Assembly (NCBI GenBank): GCA_020747065.1
Contig: JAGMVK010000002.1
Location: 1,612,001 to 1,676,000 of the forward strand
Length of the DNA stretch: 64,000 nucleotides
From: Cadophora sp. MPI-SDFR-AT-0126
Lineage: Eukaryota; Ascomycota; Leotiomycetes; Helotiales; Ploettnerulaceae
Direction: 5' to 3'
Below the pieces are notes generated by a model, which made no database searches, was not told the DNA's origin, and saw only the letters and a list, made by a program, of their open reading frames with translations. A program made the translations under genes and the position numbers. This document shows, piece after piece, positions 1 to 12,014 of this stretch; the stretch's first letter is position 1, and each line of letters begins with the position of its first letter.

Positions 1-2891
1 ACAAATACTGTCTCAATACATGAAGCATTCTTCGCATAAAGATATCCGTGTAGTCCGAGTCTTGATTTAATCAAGTCCCAGGAGGATATTCAGTATTGCA
101 AAAAGATCGGAAATCCTCTGCGAGAGATTGTTTCTCCAGGTCATTCGCAGGTTCCGACATCACGCTGGGGTTTTCGAAGCTGCATGCGGCCAAGCTTTAA
201 TGTATCCTGCCAGGATCTGTGTGAATAAATTGTGTACTGTGGCTTGTTCGGCTTCCGGAGACGCAGTCACCTCGGCCAACTTGATGCGATGCTCTGCTCT
301 GCCCTTCGAGCTTCCTGCTCACAAGTGCAGGGAACATGGGACGAGGATGTGCTACTTTACCCGGGCGAGCAGGAGAACCCGGGATCCTTATTTGTTCTGA
401 TGCTTTCATGGGCATTTTCCCGTCGCCTTGATCATCAACGACAGCCTCCTGGCTATTCTTCAAATTGGCTGGACGCCAGTGAGGAAAGACTGTCGAGTCA
501 TCTGGATGTCTCGAATGAGGCAGATCTAAGCAATGCAAGCGAGAAGATCAGGACGAGGGTAGGTTGAAATAATCCTCCGAGATAGATTAATAATTCGTGA
601 CTCGTGCGGATTCGATCCATACCCCGCGATTAATCTGGAAATGCTCCCGCCTGGTCTTATCGACCTCCTCTTTCCGGTCGGACACATTATGGCTCTGTAT
701 CTTTGTGATAGTGTGCTTGCTGCGCTGCTCAGAGAGAGTAAGTAGTTGAGGACATGCTGCCACGTTTTGTTATACCCTCCTGGTCTGCCTTCGTTGTCGT
801 TTCGAGTGAGTGAGTGTACTCTGGGTAATTGAAACCTGTTACGGCCAAATGCGATTACATAAAGACTCAACAGATGCCCCACAAGGTCCTTGGAGTCTTA
901 TCTGGAGTGTCCAGAGTACTGTATCTTACTCCGTACAAGACGAATACGGAGAACTAGGGTGCAGTACCGAGGCCCGTTAGGCGGTTGATGGGGAGCGGGC
1001 ACGCACGCACACTTTGCTTGTGTCGCCGATGCCTACCTGTTGTCCATACGCCCATTATTTAATCGACTCTTTGGACATCACAGAGGAAGAGGAGAAAAAG
1101 CACAACAGAGGCCGGGTGGATGATAATTGTCCCCTGAGGGACTCCGTACAGACAGTATGGATATGGATGGGCAAGCGGGTATCGAGGGTATGAGTACAGT
1201 ATGGAGAGTGAGTACAAGACCAATCAAGGAGCAGTGCCTGCTGGTGAGCAAACGATGATCTCCGCCACTAAGCAGAATGTGAGTGTATATCCCTGCCATG
1301 TCTCATCCCAGCGAGCTAGAGGCTTATGGCATCATTATCAAGAACAATAGACTTTCTCTTCATGGCAACTTAGTGCTAGACTCCTATGACACTTTGCGCT
1401 CATTCCTTGTGATCGGACTGTTGAAGATGCGTTCGTGCATACTGTACCTGATATCTCCAGGCTTACCAGAAGGCTGGACTGCACAAAGCAGGAGACTTCT
1501 TTATACCCGCGCGATCTTGACCAGATGCAGTCGATGATATTGGGTGAGGGAAGAGTCGGTTCAAGTCGAGTTCAGTCGAGCCCGGGCACTGTTCCGGGAA
1601 GTACCGTAGAGCAATCGCGTGTATGGATCAAGAAGGTATTGCCTGGCGGGAGGAAGATTAGCGCACAAGGTTCAGTGAGGTGCAGTACTGTATGTATGGT
1701 GGCCTACAGAGGTAGTACAGTATGGAGTGGTAGTGGCTCTACGCAGGGCAGGGCAGGGCATGGCATGGCATCAGGGTCAAGGTCAAGGTCCAGGTTAAGG
1801 TCAAGTCCAGGTCAAGCAAGGTCAATAACTGCCCTGCCCTTCCCTGGCCTGTCTTGGCATGCCTGCAGGTGGTAATACTCCGTAATGGCATCTCCACAGC
1901 ATTATTACTGCTTAAGTACATACGGAGGTACTTACAGTACAAGTAACACCCTATCCTACCCTGCCCTGCCCTACCCTGCCCAGTCAAGCAGCCTAGCACC
2001 TGCCCCCCAGCCGGCATGGCTTTCTGGGGGCACACGACTAGGGAGGAGAGAGCAGGATAGGAACAGTACAGGACAACACAGGACGGTATGGTATGGTACC
2101 TAGCTTGCTGGAGATGGTGGTCATGCAGCAATTCTATTCGAATTCGTTCTCTGTTCTCTGTTCCATGTTCCAAGTTCCAAGTTCCCTTTCTCTCCTCAAC
2201 CTCTCCTTACTTACGTACTTCCTCCACACTGAAGTGCAACTCCACTGTTAAGTACAACTCCTGTACGCTCTTCGAGTTCCGCAAAGAGAACTGACCGACC
2301 GATCAACCGAAGCTACTAGCTGCCGCCCCAGCTCCATATCCATATCCACATCCATATCCATCTCCCCTCAACCAGGAAGCCGAGCCATGTCCGCATGTCA
2401 AGCCAGCCTTTGGCTCTAAACTGGCCACTCCACATCCTCCTCCATCCAGTACGCCATCGCGCTGAATCCCATTCCATCTGATCCCCTCTCTTCCCAGTAC
2501 CACTTGCTTGTCTTTGCTGCAAGCCAGGCAAGCCCGCCCCTCTTAGCCATTGTCTCTCTGACATACTCCATTCCGCGCTCCACTTCAACATTAATAACAA
2601 CAACACCAACGACCGCCATCGTTGACATTTCTCGCTATCTAGCATCACTATTCGCCCTTCCTCGTCTGAAAACTTACAGCGCAATTGTCACAGACGAACC
2701 GATCATTGATATTTGGCTTTGGCTTTGGCTTACCAACGCAAAACTCCGCATCCGGACCACCGAGGTACTCATCGCGACATACGCGACGCTGCTGTAGCAC
2801 CGACCAGTGCGCTCTGCTCTGCATGAAGAAGTCGAGTCCAACGGGTCACATGGCGGGGCAGTAAGAGTAGCTCAGAGGCCCCCCGCCGACA
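1..2891. other. Non-coding region upstream of the Zn2Cys6 regulator
   Basis: I find no gene here. The ORFs are short, overlap on both strands and have no recognisable protein content. From about 1740 to 2110 the DNA is rich in short direct repeats: GGGCA units, GGTCAA-like hexamers and TGCCC units. From about 2130 to 2890 it is pyrimidine-rich with CCATAT and CTTTGG iterations, which suits the promoter and 5' leader of the regulator that starts at 2892. A 3' end of a gene lying left of the window cannot be excluded in the first kilobase. Confidence 0.6.
1743..1825. repeat. Short tandem repeats: GGGCA and GGTCAA units
   Basis: At 1743-1762 there are consecutive GGGCA units. They are followed at about 1775-1820 by imperfect six-base units of the form GGTCAA/GGTCCA/GGTTAA. 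A complementary TGCCC run lies about 200 bases further on (1959-1983). This is ordinary slippage-type satellite DNA in a non-coding stretch. The GGGCA unit recurs elsewhere in the window. Confidence 0.75.
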
Positions 2892-5800
2892 ATGTCCTCG
2901 ACACAGCCTTTTCAAGGTTCGGATTCTCTGGACCTGGAGCAGTTTATGATGGACAATAGTCACCAGGCGCACAATGGCTCAATAGCTACCCCGCCACCTG
3001 GAGATGTAATTGGCAATCCTCAATTTGCGGACTTTTCGTTTGCTTACCACGGCTCCTCAGAGAATGGGCTGCCAGGAGAACTAACCTTAGATAGCTCTGA
3101 TGCCTATGCTCTCTCTGGTCCCGATTCCGCCTCGGGACACAGGCACTCGACGACATCCATCCACCATGACCACCGCTGCTCTGTGTCTTCCCTTCCTGGC
3201 GATCCGCGAGGTTCCATAACATCTATGCCCGCAGCACCCCGCGCTGGTTTCGGCAATGGTCCTCTTGCGCGGACGGGCAATGCCAGCATCAGTGATGCCT
3301 CGGATGAAGCGAGCCCTGCGAGTAATCGAGCTGCTGGAGGTCTGTTAGATGGCACATACAACGATGAGTTCGGCATTGGGAGCGGGGCTGTGGACGGGAG
3401 CGATTTAGGGAGTAGGTCCAAGGAGGAGAAGAATGACCCCAACCCGCCATGGAGCGAGTTGAAGACGAAGGCAGGCAAGGAGCGGAAACGGCTGCCTTTG
3501 GCGTGTATAGCATGCCGCCGAAAGAAGATACGATGCTCGGGAGAGAAGCCGGCGTGTAAACATTGCCTCCGGTCTCGTATACCCTGCGTTTATAAGGTCA
3601 CAACTCGAAAAGCTGCACCACGGACGGATTACATGGCAATGCTCGACAAGAGGCTGAAGAGGATGGAAGAGAGGATCATCAAGATTATACCAAAGGAAGA
3701 ACAGGACGCAACAGCTGCGGCTGTGACGAGAGCTGTGGTCAAGCCAGGAATCCCGGGCGTAACTCCAGCCAAAAATCCGAACAGCAAAAAGCGACCAGCT
3801 GATGAGGCTTTTGCACAGGAGCTGGATCACTGGTCTAAATCTGTGTCGAATTCAAATATAGATGGCGGAGGCTCGAAACCAATGCCATTGATGATTCAGG
3901 AAGCCGAGGAGAACCGGTTGTTGACTGAAGGCGCCGAGGCCTTGCCTTCAAAGGAGCTACAAGAACACCTCTCGGAGATATTCTTCGAAAATGTCAATGG
4001 GCAAACATATCACTTGCTACACAAACCAAGCTTCATGAGAAAGCTGAGGTATGTAAACGCGGTCATATTCACCGAATCCCTCTTACTGACTTCCTTTCAG
4101 GGCTGGTACTGTACCGCCTGTTTTGATACTGGCAGTTTGTGCCATTTCTGCCCGGTTCTCAACACATCCCAAGCTCGGGACATACCCAGCGTTCCTGAGG
4201 GGTGATGAATGGGCAGCTCCGGCTCGTAGCATAGTCGTGAGACGGTACGAGTGGCCCAATATCACTATCTTGACATGCCTTCTGATATTGGGTCTCCACG
4301 AATTCGGAACATGTCAAGGTGGAAGGAGTTGGTCACTTGGAGGTCAAGCGATACGCATGGCCTACGCATTGCAACTGCACCTTGATCTTGACTACGACCC
4401 GCACAAGCTAAGTGGCACTGCGGAGCTAAGCTTCATCGACCGCGAAATTAGGCGGCGAACCATGTGGTCCTGCTTCCTCATGGATCGCTTCAATTCTTCC
4501 GGGACGGATCGACCTATATTTATCAAAGAATCATCGATCAAGGTTCAACTCCCTATCAAAGAAAGGTATTTTCAGCTTGATATGCCAGGACCAACCCAAA
4601 ATCTCCAGGGCGAGGTGCCGCACCCAATATCGGCCGGCGAAGGTCAGCTGTCCGATGCAGAGGAAAACATGGGGGTTGCAGCATACATGATTAGGTCCAT
4701 AGCCTTGTGGGGTCACATTGTCAATTACCTCAATTTGGGCGGTAAAGACCAGGATCCGCACCCCATGTGGCACCCAGATTCCACCTACTCTCGCCTCGTG
4801 AAGCAGACAGAAGCATTTGAGTCGAATCTCCCAGAATCCTTGAAATATACTCCTGAGAATCTTCATACGCACGAAACGGAGGCCCTCGCTAACCAGTTTC
4901 TTTTCCTTCATGTATCGGTACACCAAAACATTCTCTTCATGAATCGATTTGCCGTCCCTGTTCAGCCTGGAGGTCGGCCACCACCAGATGTTCCGAAGGA
5001 TTTTGTTGCGAAGGCAGGCGCTAAAGCGTTCGAAGCAGCGAACAGAATCACAGGGCTCTTGCAGGATGGGGAGTCTCACTTCATCACAGCGCCCTTTACT
5101 GGTTATTGCGCGTTCCTTTCGAGTACTGTCCATGTATTCGGATCATTTTCGAACAATCCCGCCATGGAGGCTGCGTCAAAGAAAAGCCTTGCTATCAACA
5201 TTCGATACCTGACGAAGATGAAGAAATACTGGGGTATGTTCCATTGGATGGCCGAGAACCTTAAGCAGCAATATAGAGTCTGTGCCGATGCCCGAAGTCA
5301 AGGCCCATCTGCAAATACCTCGTCCCAGTCACCAAGCATTTTCCAGTACGGAGACTGGTTCGATCGTTATCCTCATGGCGTATCGCAATCAGACTTCGAG
5401 GATCCCGCAAGCGGGATAAAGAAGGAGAAAGGCGACGATGCTGTCCTGGGAGAAAAGTCGGGACTGCACACCGTTGAACAATTTTTCGATACACTCGAAT
5501 CACCCCCAGCTCCACAGGATCGTGACAATGCCAAGAATCCGAAACGCAAGATCAGGAAGAGTCAAGTTAGTCGACAGGATCAACTTCCACCTGTCAATAC
5601 CGATGTCTCCAACATGGGACCTGGCAATATGCAGATGCAACAAAGTGCACACCAAGGACCTCCAATGTATAATCAGATGAGCCCTACAACACCTGTAAAT
5701 ATGTACAATCCCCAGCAAAGCTACTATGGACACGAAGTCATGTTGCCGCCGCATCAACAAGGAATACTTCCACAGCTCGATCGTCAGCTTGTTTTCGGTG

Positions 5801-6042
5801 CCTATGCTAATATGGATCCTGCAACCCAGGGCATTCTTGACGGCCAGGGATGGGATATGCAGATGGGTGGCGGCATGACAGGTTTCACGACGGAGCCCAC
5901 GAGTGCTTGGTTTATGCCATTCAATATGGAACCTCCAGATCTTGGCCACGAGCAAGATGTTTTTAATACCATTGGCGGCGCTTATGGTATGGGCGGAATC
6001 ATCGATAACAATGGAAATATGGGGGGCCACGGCAGTGGCTAG
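2892..6042 (+). CDS. Zn(II)2Cys6 transcription factor with fungal-specific TF domain
   Basis: Nuclear DNA-binding regulator of the Gal4 class, 1032 residues in two exons (2892-4048 and 4101-6042). The 52 bp intron has a GTATGT donor, a CTGAC branch site and a TTTCAG acceptor, and it restores the frame exactly. The binuclear zinc cluster is at residues 205-232, with cysteines 205, 208, 215, 222, 225 and 232 (CX2CX6CX6CX2CX6C). It is followed by a basic, probably coiled linker (DKRLKRMEERI). The middle homology region starts just before the intron and continues in exon 2 with features typical of the family, such as a GGQAIRMAYALQLHLDL stretch and REIRRRTMW. The N-terminus (1-190) is Ser/Gly/Asp-rich and the C-terminus is Gln/Met/Gly-rich; both look disordered and may be activating. 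I do not recognise the orthologue, so the target genes are unknown. It converges with KRI1. Confidence 0.92.
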
Positions 6043-6487
6043 GCGGGGATTTAATGGTGTAAGGTATTTGATCTTGGGCGAGACACCCTATCCTATACAC
6101 GAAGGGAATGACTTGGACGAAAGTGTATTTTGTATATATCGAAGGTGGAACCAGCTTCATACCGGTCTTTCAGTGGCATTGTGATCACAGGAGAAATTCT
6201 ATTAACCCCATGCATGTATATATCTGGCAAGCATAAATGAAGCAGGCTACGAGCCAGAAAATGCTGTGCATGACTTTCGAGACCACTCAGAAACTTTACT
6301 TTGCTCAACAAAGGTTGATCGCATGCACATTACGGCAGCTTTGGGCACCTAAGCGAGAGCTCACGACACCATGTACACGGCTAGTTGAACGTGGGGTTTA
6401 TTAGTGACTAGACTGCCTAAGCACCTAGAGACCTGATGCCCGTGGGGAGGCATAAAAAAACTGGATCCGGACCGCCATGCCAGCCGC
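6043..6487. other. Convergent 3' intergenic region
   Basis: These 445 bases separate the stop codons of two convergent genes, the Zn2Cys6 regulator and KRI1. They should hold both 3' untranslated regions and polyadenylation sites. I see no further gene. Confidence 0.6.
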
Positions 6488-8487
6488 TCACACGGTTTTG
6501 GGGGGTACGGCCTTACTCTTCCTTGACCTCTTCTTATTCCTCCTCCCACCTTCCACAATATCGGCCCCTTCTTCAGCCTCAACCTGCGGTCCGTCGGCAT
6601 CCAAAACAATCTCAGGGCCATTCTCATTTCCGAAAGTCTCCTTCCTCCACTGGCGTAGTCTAGCCTTCTTCCCAAGCTTTTTCTTGTCCTTCCTTTTCTT
6701 CTCGGCGTCCCTAAAAGTAGCCATCTTCTTGAGACCAGCAAACTCGTTCAATGATGCATCCGGAGCCATGAGAATGTCTCGTGCCGTTAAGCCAAATGTT
6801 GTGGGTGAGGTCTCGCGATAGCGAAATAGTGTCGGGTGTTTTGATTTTGTGACGTCTAAACCCATTTTGCTGTCCACCAATTCCTCCAGTTTCTTCCTCT
6901 CTAGTCGAGCCGCTTTCTTCTTCGCTTGTTTCTCATGCTGGCGATCCTTACTTGTTTTTGACTTCTTTGGTATACCATCGGCTTCGTCTCCCGATGACTC
7001 GGAGTCTGAAAGTGTGAACTCGCGCTTCTTAGAGAACTCCTCGTCGAATTCCGGTATGATATCCTTGATATCGATGTCATCGTCCCACTTCGGTTTCTTT
7101 ACCTTCGGCTTGCTAGCTTTTGCTTCCGGTTCTTCTTCATCGTCATCCGACTTTGCCTCGAACTCCGCATAATACTCCTCACCAAACCGTTTGTTCATCT
7201 CGGATTCCCATTTGTCATCATCCCATACATCGTCCAAAAATTCTGCCCATTCTTCTCCCTTGAGCGACTTGCCCCGTAGTCCTGCGGCTTTCTTGATCTT
7301 CTTAAGCTTCTCCTCGGCCTCCTCGATCTTCAGGCGTCGCAATCGTGCCCTCTCGTCCTCTCGCTCCTTTTTGCTTGCTTTATTCTTCTCGCGCATGGCG
7401 TCTCGTTGCTTCTTCCTACCACTCGGTTCTTCCCTCCTGACTGACTTTGCAGCAATGACATCCCTTGCATAGGATTTCAATACCTCGTTACTTCCTTTAG
7501 AATCTTCAAACCTCAGGTTGTAAGCCTCTTCAAATTTCTCGGCACGTTCATCCTCCTCGTCGTCGTCAGATTCCAACGGTTGAAAACGTGCCCCATCGCT
7601 TGGTACCCAGGCACGAGCCGCCATGAAATTAGAAAGAAATGTTTCGGGATTCTTATCCGCTGAAGCGATATCAAGATGAACCTTGACCTTCGCCGCTCTC
7701 GACGGATGCCCACCTTCATCTGTCGTACGGGGCTTTGATTTTGGAACAAGAAATCCACCATCTTCATCCGCTTCATCACCCGAACCGTTAATAGCCGCAG
7801 CATGCATTTCTTCTACGATCGTCTTCTTCAGATCTTCTTGCTCCTGTGCAAAGGTTCGTGGTGCAGGCACCTCTTCCTCGTCCACTTCGATGTGGCCCTT
7901 CAACAAATTTTCCCGGTGGTAATCGCTTAAGTACATCGGTTTCTGCTTTATCGATTCAGAACTTTCTGCCGCGGTTGCATCGCCGTTTTCTTCTATTGGG
8001 GTGTAAAAGGTGACATCGGTTTTGTAGACTCTAGGATCCTTGGAGCGGATTGCATTGAGTGCATCGGATATCTGGGCGTCCAGCTCCTCTGTTGCAAGAA
8101 TTCCTTCATCGTCCTCTTCCTCATCATCAGAGGATTCCGAGTCCTCATCGTACTTGTCGCCGTATTGACTTTTGGATTTCCGCGCAGAATCTTGGTACTT
8201 TTCCTCGACTCCTCACGGTCAGCATATGCAAAGAACTGATCCTGCACGGTGAACTCACGACGGTGTAACTCCTCTCTTTTTTTGTTATGTTCAAACCGCC
8301 TAGCATAGTCCTGGTTAATTCTCAACTCGAGCTCCTCAACTTTAGCCCCGCCGTCGGAATCGCTGCCGGAATCGCTGTTGTCCAAGAGATTTGATTTTTG
8401 GTCAACCACAGATGCATTGGCTCTGAACTTCTTGTTACCAACTAGTCCTGGGGCTTGGCTCATAGTCTCTGCTTTTCGTTTCGCCAT
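6488..8487 (-). CDS. KRI1: Kri1 homologue, 40S ribosome biogenesis factor
   Basis: Nucleolar protein that in yeast binds Krr1 and is needed for 40S subunit assembly. Two exons on the minus strand: 8487-8259 and 8190-6488. The 68 bp intron has a GTGAGT donor, a GCTGAC branch site and an AAG acceptor. Without this splice the frame breaks at about residue 77. With it the protein is 643 residues and runs RRFEHNKKREELHRH into SARKSKSQYGDKYDED, as Kri1 proteins do. Supporting features are the early acidic Ser/Asp patch, EELDAQISDALNAIRSKDPRVY, the conserved MYLSDYHRENLLKG at about 162-175, a highly charged Lys/Glu coiled-coil stretch in the middle (about 335-385), the EEWAEFLDDVWDDDKWE motif, and a basic C-terminal tail (RRNKKRSRKSKA). 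It is divergent from the Rab5 gene across about 380 bp. Confidence 0.93.
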
Positions 8488-8865
8488 TTTCCGTGCTGCG
8501 CTGAGGGGGGGTTGCGACTAATTTGATGTTCTGGTCAACGACCTGTTCGAGGAGCAAGTATTAACAAAAAAAAAGTAAACGACTTCGCGGCGCTAAGATG
8601 ATGCGTTCCGGTTCAATGCCAAGCACGAGGTGCAGTCTAAGCTATTGGGTATTAGCCTGGCTGTCCCGCGTCATCCAGCTCGGGAGCAGGTTGACGAAGG
8701 CTCAAACCATTCTGTCAAACCCACCAGCAAAAGACAACGGCCGACTCCTCTAAGCACATCGCGCCATCACGAAAAACGAATTGCAGCTACTCAGACACCC
8801 GATATTATCGCAGGAACAGTTCGCCGTCACCCCCGCCACCTATCCAACCCTCCGCTGAAGTTCAC
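8488..8865. promoter_or_regulatory. Shared divergent promoter of KRI1 and the Rab5 GTPase
   Basis: 378 bases lie between two start codons that face away from each other, so both promoters and 5' leaders must fit here. A short A-tract is at about 8566-8574. I see no specific factor-binding site that I would defend. Confidence 0.6.
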
Positions 8866-9708
8866 ATGGCTGAAGCAACAGCCCCGAAACCCAGCAGCAG
8901 TGTGAAGCTGGTTCTTCTAGGTGAAGCAGCCGTGGGAAAGGTACTTGAGCATCCTCATACCAGCAGTAGTTGCTGTACTGATTTCTATGCAGTCATCGCT
9001 TGTCCTGCGATTTGTAAACAATGATTTCCAGGAGAATAAGGAACCAACGATCGGAGGTATGGAAACAAGTTGCGGAAGCGGAGTTCAATGGGCTAGCCGG
9101 CTGACTCTCATTGCACAGCTGCCTTCTTAACACAGAAGTGTAATCTCCCAACCCGGACTATCAAATTCGAAATATGGGATACGGCGGGACAAGAACGCTT
9201 CGCATCTCTCGCTCCCATGTATTACCGAAACGCTCAGTCGGCACTGGTTGTCTACGATCTCACTAAGCCCACATCTCTCATCAAGGCAAAGCACTGGGTT
9301 GCAGAACTCCAGAGACAGGCCTCTCCTGGAATTGTTATCGCTCTCGTTGGAAACAAATTGGACTTGACCAATGAGATCAGCAGTTCTACTAGTAATTTGG
9401 CAGAAGATGGAGATGGTGATGCAATCGATGGCGAGGATACTGATGGAGATGCGAGAAAGGTATCGGTGTCTGAAGCCAAGTCATATGCAGAGGAGGAGGG
9501 GCTACTATTCTTCGAGACAAGTGCAAAACTAGGCACCAACGTGACGGAAGTGTTCACAGCTATTGCCAATGCTATCCCCGAAACTTCATTAAAGGGAGCT
9601 AGAGGTCCTGGGGCTTCGCAGGCTAGCACAGGCAGGACCGAGGACCAGTCGAGGGTTAATTTGACTGGACCAAGAGATACTGCGTCAAAGGAAGGTTGTG
9701 CTTGTTAA
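8866..9708 (+). CDS. Rab5-family small GTPase (Vps21/Ypt5 type)
   Basis: Early-endosome Rab GTPase that controls endocytic vesicle fusion. It has three exons: 8866-8940, 8993-9056 and 9119-9708, giving 242 residues. Intron 1 (52 bp) falls inside the P-loop, after GEAAVGK and before SSLVLRF. Intron 2 (62 bp) falls inside the effector loop, so that spliced EPTIGAAFLTQ is the Rab5 signature. Also visible are G3 (WDTAGQERF, followed by the Rab motif [13 protein letters not shown]), G4 (NKLD) and G5 (ETSAK). The C-terminus ends Cys-Ala-Cys, a CXC site for double geranylgeranylation. An acidic Asp/Glu/Gly-rich insertion of roughly 25 residues follows NKLD and lengthens the protein beyond the usual roughly 215. 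The start chosen is the only ATG in frame with the P-loop exon. Confidence 0.94.
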
Positions 9709-10268
9709 TATCTTTGGTTCTGGTGGTTATGCTCCTATGAGGTCGGTTTCTTTACGGTTCATGATCGTTGGGATTTGCAGGCGCTTCGTGCTTTAGATGC
9801 TTGCGAGCACCTCACTGACTTGATATCGATACAATGGTACATTCAATTGAGAAGAAATAAGATGCTTAAGTCGGTCATCTTTTTGGAGGGGTACGCAAAC
9901 TACCATGTGTTTCCTGTGCCCTGGGTTTCAAATCAATGTTTCCGGAGCGAGGTCAGTTTGGTCTTCACTTAATCTAGAAAGGCCGAACTATAATTGTTTT
10001 TAGCACAAGCGCAGGGGTTACGAACGAGGAAAAGGGAGGGAATATAATTTATTGATTGAGACGAGCGTCTATCTCTCTTAGCAAGTCAGTCTATATGCTG
10101 GAATAGCTGGACGATAGCTGAACAAATTCGTGAGAAACTTTGCACCCTATGAGTGGCCATGTGCACTTGGCGATAAATCGGTGTAATGGATGGTGTCATG
10201 TTTGTCTTGAAATGATGACATACTGAGTTGATCCCATGGGGTTCGACCGTTTTCAATGTTGAATTGTC
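9709..10268. other. Convergent 3' region between Rab5 and FIT2 genes
   Basis: 560 bases separate the stop codons of two convergent genes. I see only probable 3' untranslated sequence and no further reading frame of note. Confidence 0.55.
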
Positions 10269-11345
10269 CTATATTCCTGGCATCCCCAGTACATTTCGCA
10301 TTGCCGGCACTGCTCGAGGCAAGAAATAGACAACGAAAATGCCGCTGAAGGCTACCAGAAGTCCTGTGAACTAAAAGCGAAGTTAGCGAGCCCCTGAAAG
10401 AATCCAAGTGCTGCCCACCTTTTCGAACCAAGTATGAAAGTATGCCGCAGTCATCAAGAGCATATACAGGCAAAGTGCCCCAATACCAATGACAACCTTC
10501 GCCCCCAAAGTCCACGATGCAGAGGTTCTGTTTTCATGTTGTGCTTCTACTTCTGCACTCTTCACAGCCCCATCATTCATAAATATAGTACGCTCTTCCT
10601 TCGCACCTCCTGCTCTTAGGACAACGTGGAAGACTTCCTCGAATAGGAACATGCTTCCAAGCACAAGTAAGAAGACATGCCCACTGATATCATGACCACC
10701 CTTCCACTTGCCACCTACTGCTTTACAAGCTACCCCAGTGACAAATTGCCTCGTTGAGTCCATATTAATGTTTCCGGCATGTGCTTGCTCCACAAGTTCA
10801 CACTGGCCACCTGTAAGCGTGAATCCACGGTCGATGATGGCAGGTCCAAAGAACCATTGAGTGACAAAAAGCCACCACAAAGTGACAATGGAATACCTGA
10901 ATAGCCCTCGTAGCCGTTTCGGCGTCATAGCCAGCGGATTCGGGCCAGTAGATGGGTGAGTAAACAGGAAGGAAAGGTAGCTTATCGTGACCCAGGCCCA
11001 ACCCTGTTTGACGAAGAACACATTGAATATGTTGCTTTTCTTCGCAAAGTATGATGGCGCGGTGTTCGCGAAATGGGATTGAGTGGTTGAATTGTAAGGA
11101 GCTGCCCTCGCTGCTGGATCGAGAAGGGCGAAGAGGGAGCCGACCACAAGTGTGGCAGGGTAAATTGAGAGAAGTATCGTTTCGAGCGATGTGGGGAGAA
11201 ACGGAGACCTTCGGGTTCCCATTCTGATTGACGAAGTGGTCCTTGAATGGGTTGTGCCAGGAGAGGACTCGTGCGTTGCAGTAGGAGAAGGCGAGAGCTT
11301 TTGAATTCGCTGGGAGCGTCGAGGGGTTGCAGATGGCGAATTCAT
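10269..11345 (-). CDS. SCS3: FIT2/Scs3-family ER membrane protein
   Basis: Fat-storage-inducing transmembrane protein family. Family members are ER proteins linked to lipid-droplet emergence and phospholipid homeostasis, with acyl-CoA diphosphatase activity reported for FIT2. Two exons: 11345-10419 and 10370-10269. The 48 bp intron (GTGGGC donor, TTTTAG acceptor) joins HTWFEK to the last membrane segment FTGLLVAFSGIFVVYFLPR and gives 342 residues. A basic, Ser/Thr-rich cytosolic N-terminus precedes several hydrophobic segments. The family hallmark GGHDISGHVFLL is at about 216-227, with H218 and H223; one of these should be the conserved catalytic histidine. I start at the ATG at 11345; an in-frame extension to 11351 would need a TTG. 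It is divergent from the EXPERA gene. Confidence 0.92.
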
Positions 11346-12014
11346 TTGCAAGTGCTGCTATAAGATCGGCTTTAAGTTTGACATGAACACGACGAGTATG
11401 AGCAATGGGAAGAGAGTATGGTTCAGCAGACAGCGTCGTGCGTGGTGCGACACGATGCGGAGTAGAGGCCACGCTGTTGACTGTTGACTGTTGACTGTTG
11501 ACCTAACCTGACCGACGGCAAGAAAACAGTGCTGTCGTTAGTCCGTACTCGTCCCTCGAAGAAGCTCACTCACTGCCTGACACCTGCCGATGACGTTTTC
11601 CATTTTGGATCGGCGCAGGAGAGCTATTTAACGCCACTTTACTCCTCCTACTGTAGTTGCGGTGTGGCTGGTGGCTGGTGGCTGGTGGGCTGGGGCAGGC
11701 TCGGCAGGAAAGAGGAGGGGCAGGGTAGGACAGGGGCACGGCAGGACAGGCACAGGAACAGATGCCAGCCAATCTGAGCTCTCGAACTCTCGCGCCTCAT
11801 CAAACGCTTTCAGCCTCGGCATGGTCTCTCCGTTCCAGCATCCGCAGAACTCCCCTATTTCATTCCAGCTTCCTACCTCCTTTGGTCTCAACAATTACAG
11901 TTTCTTCTCCTCTTTCTTTTCAACAACTACACCCAACCCGGTTCTGTCAGACTCCGACACTCCATGTACCCCAGAGACTCATCATTCCAAGTCTCCAACC
12001 CAATCTGACACGAT
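11346..12014. promoter_or_regulatory. Divergent promoter of FIT2 and EXPERA genes
   Basis: 669 bases lie between two outward-facing start codons of ER membrane protein genes. A sevenfold-period repeat of CTGTTGA lies at 11474-11502. GGCTGGT and GGGGCAGG/GGACAGG iterations occur at about 11665-11760, and the stretch before 12015 is CT-rich, like a fungal 5' leader. Confidence 0.6.
11474..11502. repeat. Four tandem CTGTTGA units
   Basis: Four near-perfect copies of the 7-base unit CTGTTGA lie about 130 bases upstream of the FIT2 start codon. Each contains TTGAC. The repeat could be a regulatory array or simple slippage. Confidence 0.8.

Noticed and set aside
1435..2173. ORFs of about 145 codons on both strands over the repeats at 1.4-2.2 kb
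   Set aside because: Their composition is set by GGTCAA and GGGCA repeats (Leu/Thr or Ser/Arg runs), and both strands are open.
7993..8190. KRI1 N-terminal frame read without splicing to 7993
   Set aside because: After about residue 77 it no longer resembles Kri1. The GTGAGT intron restores the conserved sequence in frame.
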